Source: Oxalobacteraceae bacterium OTU3CAMAD1
GTDB taxonomy: Bacteria > Pseudomonadota > Gammaproteobacteria > Burkholderiales > Burkholderiaceae_D
DNA: 64,000 nt
Assembly (NCBI GenBank): GCA_024123915.1
Contig: CP099650.1
Location: 3,472,001-3,536,000 of the forward strand
Reading direction: 5' to 3'
Shown here piece by piece: positions 59,226-64,000 of the stretch. Under the pieces are notes generated by a model. That model saw only the letters and a list, made by a program, of their open reading frames with translations, was not told the DNA's origin and ran no database searches. Numbering within the stretch: position 1 is the first letter of the stretch; each line of letters starts with the position of its first letter. Position numbers and translations under genes: made by a program.

Positions 59226-60254
59226 TCAGGCGCTTTCCCTGGCCATCAGCGTGAAGCCCAGGTCGATCTGGCGCGTCGGCGGCACCTCGCCCTTGATCAC
59301 CGCGCGCAGCAGGGTGGCCGCCTCGAAGCCGATGCGGTAGCGCGGCGTGCCGATGGTGGTCAGCGACGGATTCATCCATGCCGACGCCGGCAGGTCGTTG
59401 AAGCCGCAGATCGCCAGTTGGGTCGGCACCGAGATGCCGCGCCGCTGGCATTGATAGATGGCGCCGTGCGCCAAGTCGTCGTTGCAGCAGAAAATGGCGT
59501 CGCAGTCGGGCGCCTGGGCCAGCATGCGCCCCAGCAGCTCGGCTCCCAGCGCGATGGTCGACGGTTCCGCCACCATGACTTCCAGCCGGACGTCGGCCAG
59601 GCCGGCCTCGTTCATGGCCTGGCGGTAGCCCTCGGCGCGGCGCAGGGTCCGCTCGTCGAGCTGGGCGCCGATGAAGCCGATGCGCTTGTGGCCCTTGTCG
59701 AGCAGATAGCGCGTCATGGCCTGGCCCGCCTGGAATTGAGAAAAGCCCACCGTCAGCTGGGCCGGGTCGGTGGACATGTCCATCATCGACACCACCGGCA
59801 CGCGCGAGTTGGTCAGGATCTGCTGCACTCGGTCGCTGTGCGACAGGCCCGACAACAGCATGCCGTCCGGATTCGACTGCAGGTAGGTGCCGATCAGCTT
59901 TTCCTCTTCCTGGTCCGAATAGCGGGTGTTGCCGATCAGGATTTGGTAGTCGTCGGCGTCGAGCGCGTCCTGGATGCCGGCCAGCACTTCCGTGAACACG
60001 GCGTTCGACAGCGACGGCACCAGCACCGCGATCACCTTCGATTGCGACGAGGCCAGCGCGCGGGCGGCGCGGTTGGGCACGTAGCCGAGCTCGATGACCG
60101 CTTTGTCGACCCGGTCGCGCAGCGCTTGCGACACCATGTCCGGCTGGGTGATGGCGCGCGACGCGGTCATGGTCGCCACGCCGGCGTGTTTCGCCACCAT
60201 CGCCAGGGTGATGCGGCCGCTGGCGCGGCTCCTGCCCGCTTGTGATTTCGTCAT
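59226..60254 (-). CDS. LacI-family regulator, GntR (gluconate repressor) type
   Basis: 342 residues. N-terminal LacI HTH with ITLAMVAKHAGVATMTASRA and hinge PNRAARALAS, then a periplasmic-binding-protein-like domain (VIAVLVPSLSNAVFTEVLAGI, IGFIGAQLDERTLRRAEGY, ICGFNDLPASAWMNPSLTTI). It resembles gluconate repressors GntR/IdnR. It should bind the palindrome at 59120-59133 and release it on gluconate or 6-phosphogluconate (inference). A near-palindrome upstream of its own start suggests autoregulation. It is transcribed in the same direction as gntK, 119 bp upstream. Confidence 0.92.
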   Translation of the reverse strand: MTKSQAGRSRASGRITLAMVAKHAGVATMTASRAITQPDMVSQALRDRVDKAVIELGYVPNRAARALASSQSKVIAVLVPSLSNAVFTEVLAGIQDALDADDYQILIGNTRYSDQEEEKLIGTYLQSNPDGMLLSGLSHSDRVQQILTNSRVPVVSMMDMSTDPAQLTVGFSQFQAGQAMTRYLLDKGHKRIGFIGAQLDERTLRRAEGYRQAMNEAGLADVRLEVMVAEPSTIALGAELLGRMLAQAPDCDAIFCCNDDLAHGAIYQCQRRGISVPTQLAICGFNDLPASAWMNPSLTTIGTPRYRIGFEAATLLRAVIKGEVPPTRQIDLGFTLMARESA

Positions 60255-60275
60255 CAGTAATACTTATAGTGGTAT

Positions 60276-60289
60276 TGATAGCGATATCA
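60276..60289. promoter_or_regulatory. Possible autoregulatory operator of the LacI-type gene
   Basis: TGATAGCGATATCA, a near-palindrome (TGATA/TATCA) with central CG, 21 bases before the regulator's ATG. It differs in the arms from the gntK operator, so it may serve another LacI protein. Confidence 0.35.
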
Positions 60290-60327
60290 TACGGCAGCTT
60301 AGTACGAAAGGGAGAGGGGGAAAGTGC

Positions 60328-60882
60328 TTATTGGCAGCCAGCCAACACTTTTTGATTCTTTTTACCCATTTCGGCGCGTTCCTGGTCGCTCAGGACGGCG
60401 CGCTCGCCGTTTTTGTCGACGTTGACCATGCGCATACCCTGGTCCAGCGCCCGCTGGTTTTGCCGCGCGGCCTCGCAGTTGGCGGCGATGTCGGCTTTTT
60501 GCTGGGCATCTTCGACGGTTTTGCGTTCGGCCGTTGCGGCGTCCGTGCGGCGCTTGTTGAAGGCCTCGTCGCGTTCGGCCAGCGTGGGAAGGGGCTTGGC
60601 TCCGGCTTCGGCTGCCGGGACGGCGCTTGCCGGCGGCGCATCGGCTTCCGGCGGCGCGGCGTTGGGGTTGAACGGGACCTTGCCCGGCGCCTTCAAAATG
60701 CGCTTTTCGGGCACCGACGGCGGAGGCGGGCGGTCCGACAATTGCTTGATGCCCTTGTCATCGATCCAGATGTACTGTGCGAGTGCCGCGCGCGGCAGGC
60801 CCAGCGCAAGCAGCACCAGCAAGAGGGCGGAAGATTTGGCGAGCAGGAAATGCGCTCGGCGCGTACTGCGAAGGTGGTCCAT
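60328..60882 (-). CDS. DUF4124-domain periplasmic protein
   Basis: 184 residues. A long N-terminal basic and hydrophobic signal region (about 1-35) precedes the DUF4124 motif YIWIDDKGIKQLSDRPPP, in place of the usual YKWVD-x-x-G-x-x-x-YSD. A Pro/Ala-rich linker (about 65-100) and a charged helical C terminus with a final Cys follow. Function unknown; such genes commonly lie near guaB in betaproteobacteria. ATG at 60882. Confidence 0.8.
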   Translation of the reverse strand: MDHLRSTRRAHFLLAKSSALLLVLLALGLPRAALAQYIWIDDKGIKQLSDRPPPPSVPEKRILKAPGKVPFNPNAAPPEADAPPASAVPAAEAGAKPLPTLAERDEAFNKRRTDAATAERKTVEDAQQKADIAANCEAARQNQRALDQGMRMVNVDKNGERAVLSDQERAEMGKKNQKVLAGCQ

Positions 60883-60992
60883 GGTGCGCTCCGGTAACTA
60901 TGGAGCTGATTTCGCCATGATTCGGCCCGGGTGTCAACCGATGTCGCGTGAAGCGCCGGGCGGCGTCAACAGGTGTCGACGCCGTCCGGCGT

Positions 60993-61026
60993 TTTAAGCC
61001 AGGCTTTAAGCCAGGCTTTAAGCCAG
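60993..61026. repeat. 12-bp tandem repeat, 2.8 copies
   Basis: TTTAAGCCAGGC repeated at 60993-61004 and 61005-61016, with a partial third copy to 61026. It sits just past the stop of the following PEP-CTERM gene (minus strand). No function evident. Confidence 0.8.
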
Positions 61027-61034
61027 TCTACTGC

Positions 61035-61757
61035 TTATGCCGCCAGTGCCGCGTCGGCTGCCTTCTTGCGGCCTTTGAAGCGCGCGAAAACGCCGATAGC
61101 CGCCAAACCCGCACCCATCATGGCGAACGGCGGCAGCTCAGGCACGGGGCTCACGGCAGGCGCCGTGTCGAAGGACACCGTCAACGCGGTGATGCTCATC
61201 GAACCGTAGGCGGGATTTGGGTCCAGGCTGTAAAACATATAGGCGATGAGACGGTCATAGCTGCCGCTGGCCTCGCTCGCATTGGAGCTGAACGACAAAG
61301 TGCCGCTCGTCGGCGTGGAGGTGGGCGCGCTGCTGGCGCTACCTTGGGCGTTGCCGACCAGGTCGGCGGCAAACGGTCCGCAAGTGTCGCAGTACGGCGA
61401 CAGCACATCGATGCTCGCGCGCGCGTACGCGTTGTAGTCGCCATCATACGGCCATGGACCGGGCGGCGTCTCCAACTGGTACTGCACTTCCATGGTGAAG
61501 CTCAGTTTGCCCGTAAGGACTTTGCCCTCGTGCGCGGTGACGTCGAACGCGTGTTTGAACGAGGTGTGGTTTGGAATGCCGTCTTCGACATACGGGCCGC
61601 TGGCAAAGGTGAACGTGTTGCCGCTGTTTGAAACAAGGTTGAAGCCGGAGAACCAGACGTCGACGTCGGCGCCCTGGGCGGTGTCGGCGAAGGCCGGCGC
61701 CGCGGTCGCGGCAATCAGCGCCGCTGCGGAAAACAACTTCATGATCGATTTTTTCAT
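61035..61757 (-). CDS. PEP-CTERM-like secreted protein (VPELPP variant)
   Basis: 240 residues. Signal peptide (KKSIMKLFSAAALIAATAAP, cut near AFA), a beta-rich Ser/Thr/Gly-rich body with FASGPYVEDGIPNH and a CDTC motif, and a C-terminal sorting region SPVPELPPFAMMGAGLAAIG then ARFKGRKK. The signal reads PELPP, where PEP-CTERM proteins usually have PEP, so exosortase recognition is probable but not certain. ATG at 61757 with AAGGGG upstream is preferred over a GTG two codons earlier. Function unknown. Confidence 0.75.
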   Translation of the reverse strand: MKKSIMKLFSAAALIAATAAPAFADTAQGADVDVWFSGFNLVSNSGNTFTFASGPYVEDGIPNHTSFKHAFDVTAHEGKVLTGKLSFTMEVQYQLETPPGPWPYDGDYNAYARASIDVLSPYCDTCGPFAADLVGNAQGSASSAPTSTPTSGTLSFSSNASEASGSYDRLIAYMFYSLDPNPAYGSMSITALTVSFDTAPAVSPVPELPPFAMMGAGLAAIGVFARFKGRKKAADAALAA

Positions 61758-61912
61758 ATACACCCCTTGTATGATTATATTATCCGCCCTTGATTAATAT
61801 CAAATAACCAAGAGTCGGCGGCACTATACCTAGTTTGTCAAACGAGCAAACTATCAAAATGTAACATTGTTAAAATAATTATATGGGTGGCGAAGGGCGC
61901 CGGGAGAAGTTC

Positions 61913-63440
<1,528 letters not shown>

Positions 63441-63451
63441 CCAGTCCTTGC

Positions 63452-63478
63452 AACGCCGGCTAGTAAGCCGGCGTTTTT
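63452..63478 (+). terminator. Rho-independent terminator/attenuator between guaB and guaA
   Basis: AACGCCGGCT pairs with AGCCGGCGTT around AGTA, followed by T residues. It lies between two genes often co-transcribed, so it may only partly stop transcription. Confidence 0.75.
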
Positions 63479-63506
63479 CCATTCCAGACCTCTTCTGTAG
63501 ATATCC

Positions 63507-64000
63507 ATGCATTCTAAAATCCTCATTCTCGATTTCGGCTCCCAAGTCACCCAACTGATCGCCCGCCGCGTGCGCGACTCCGGCGTGTTCTCCGAGGTGT
63601 TCCCGTACGACGTCAGCGACGAGTTCGTGCGCAACTACGGCGCCGCCGGCGTGATCCTGTCGGGCAGCCACAACTCCACGCTGGACGGCGACTCGCCGCG
63701 CGCGCCGCAGGCCGTGTTCGAGCTGGGCGTGCCGGTGTTGGGTATCTGCTACGGCATGCAGACGATGGCCGCGCAGCTTGGCGGTAAAGTGGAAAACGGC
63801 CTGGTGCGCGAGTTCGGCTACGCCGAGGTGCGCGCGCGCAGCCACACCAAGCTGCTCGACGGCATCAACGACTTCGTCACCGACGAAGGCCACGGCATGC
63901 TGAAGGTGTGGATGAGCCACGGCGACAAGGTGCTGGAAATGCCGCCAGGCTTCGTCCTGATGGGCAACACGCCAAGCTGCCCGATCGCCGCCATGGCCAA
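63507..64000 (+). CDS. guaA: GMP synthase (glutamine-hydrolysing), 5' part
   Basis: The first 164 residues are in the window; the gene runs off the end. Class I glutamine amidotransferase domain: [20 protein letters not shown], and [20 protein letters not shown] with nucleophile Cys81. The common LSGGP motif reads LSGSH here (residues 51-55). It converts XMP to GMP using glutamine and ATP. It follows guaB, as in most betaproteobacteria. Confidence 0.97.
   Translation, partial: MHSKILILDFGSQVTQLIARRVRDSGVFSEVFPYDVSDEFVRNYGAAGVILSGSHNSTLDGDSPRAPQAVFELGVPVLGICYGMQTMAAQLGGKVENGLVREFGYAEVRARSHTKLLDGINDFVTDEGHGMLKVWMSHGDKVLEMPPGFVLMGNTPSCPIAAMA

Noticed and set aside
60993..61026. Short tandem repeat as a CRISPR-like array
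   Set aside because: The 12-bp units are directly adjacent with no spacers and no cas genes are present.

Overview
The window looks like a chromosomal piece of a betaproteobacterium of the family Oxalobacteraceae (Massilia/Duganella/Janthinobacterium type). This is inferred from high GC coding, three PEP-CTERM (exosortase-sorted) proteins, and the gene orders rpsB-tsf-pyrH-frr-uppS-cdsA-dxr-rseP-bamA-skp-lpxD-fabZ-lpxA-lpxB-rnhB, ppsR/ppsA and smpB/ratA-ratB/guaB-guaA. No rRNA, tRNA, CRISPR array, transposase or prophage gene was seen.

Layout. 1-3470: secreted esterase with CHB_HEX and PA14-like domains, ArgP-type LysR regulator, divergent arginase-fold protein. 3472-8738: two-component pair whose sensor fuses an NCS1-type permease to a hybrid histidine kinase, then a PilZ (YcgR-like) protein. 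8913-13110: map-glnD-rluF-like operon, minus strand. 13276-16463: accessory block with an MHFG-type PEP-CTERM protein, a DUF1080 protein and a GH62 arabinofuranosidase lipoprotein. 16649-32336: long plus-strand housekeeping run for translation, UMP kinase, isoprenoid and phospholipid precursors, envelope proteases and outer-membrane assembly, and lipid A synthesis. 32357-37280: REC-EAL protein, large catalase, GH10 xylanase. 37282-42719: ppsR/ppsA, NfeD, SPFH protein, DUF4259. 42773-49346: accessory block with a PEP-CTERM protein, an ECF sigma/anti-sigma/subtilase/porin-like operon, a sirtuin and a FlgO-like lipoprotein pair. 49530-50787: smpB and ratA-ratB. 50908-61757: accessory block with an XRE regulator, a zinc-ribbon membrane protein, a cellobionate-type sugar cluster, DUF4124 and PEP-CTERM proteins. 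61968-64000: guaB and the 5' part of guaA.

How the genes fit together. The conserved backbone is interrupted at several places by accessory genes, many for plant cell-wall sugars (GH62, GH10, GH3, GH94, DUF1080). The most coherent accessory set is 52262-60254: periplasmic GH3 glucosidase, GPH sugar:cation symporter, cytoplasmic GH94 phosphorylase resembling cellobionic acid phosphorylases, gluconokinase and a GntR-type LacI regulator, with a perfect 14-bp operator between promoter and gluconokinase start. This reads as a route from oxidised cellulose fragments to glucose-1-phosphate and 6-phosphogluconate.

The most unusual unit is the operon at 43604-47104. ECF sigma factor, membrane anti-sigma factor, S8 protease and TorF-like outer-membrane protein are joined by four-base start/stop overlaps, and the anti-sigma periplasmic domain resembles the protease prodomain. 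The second is the NCS1 permease-Cys cluster-histidine kinase-REC fusion at 4394-7807. Functions are assigned by reading motifs and family resemblance; no database search was run.
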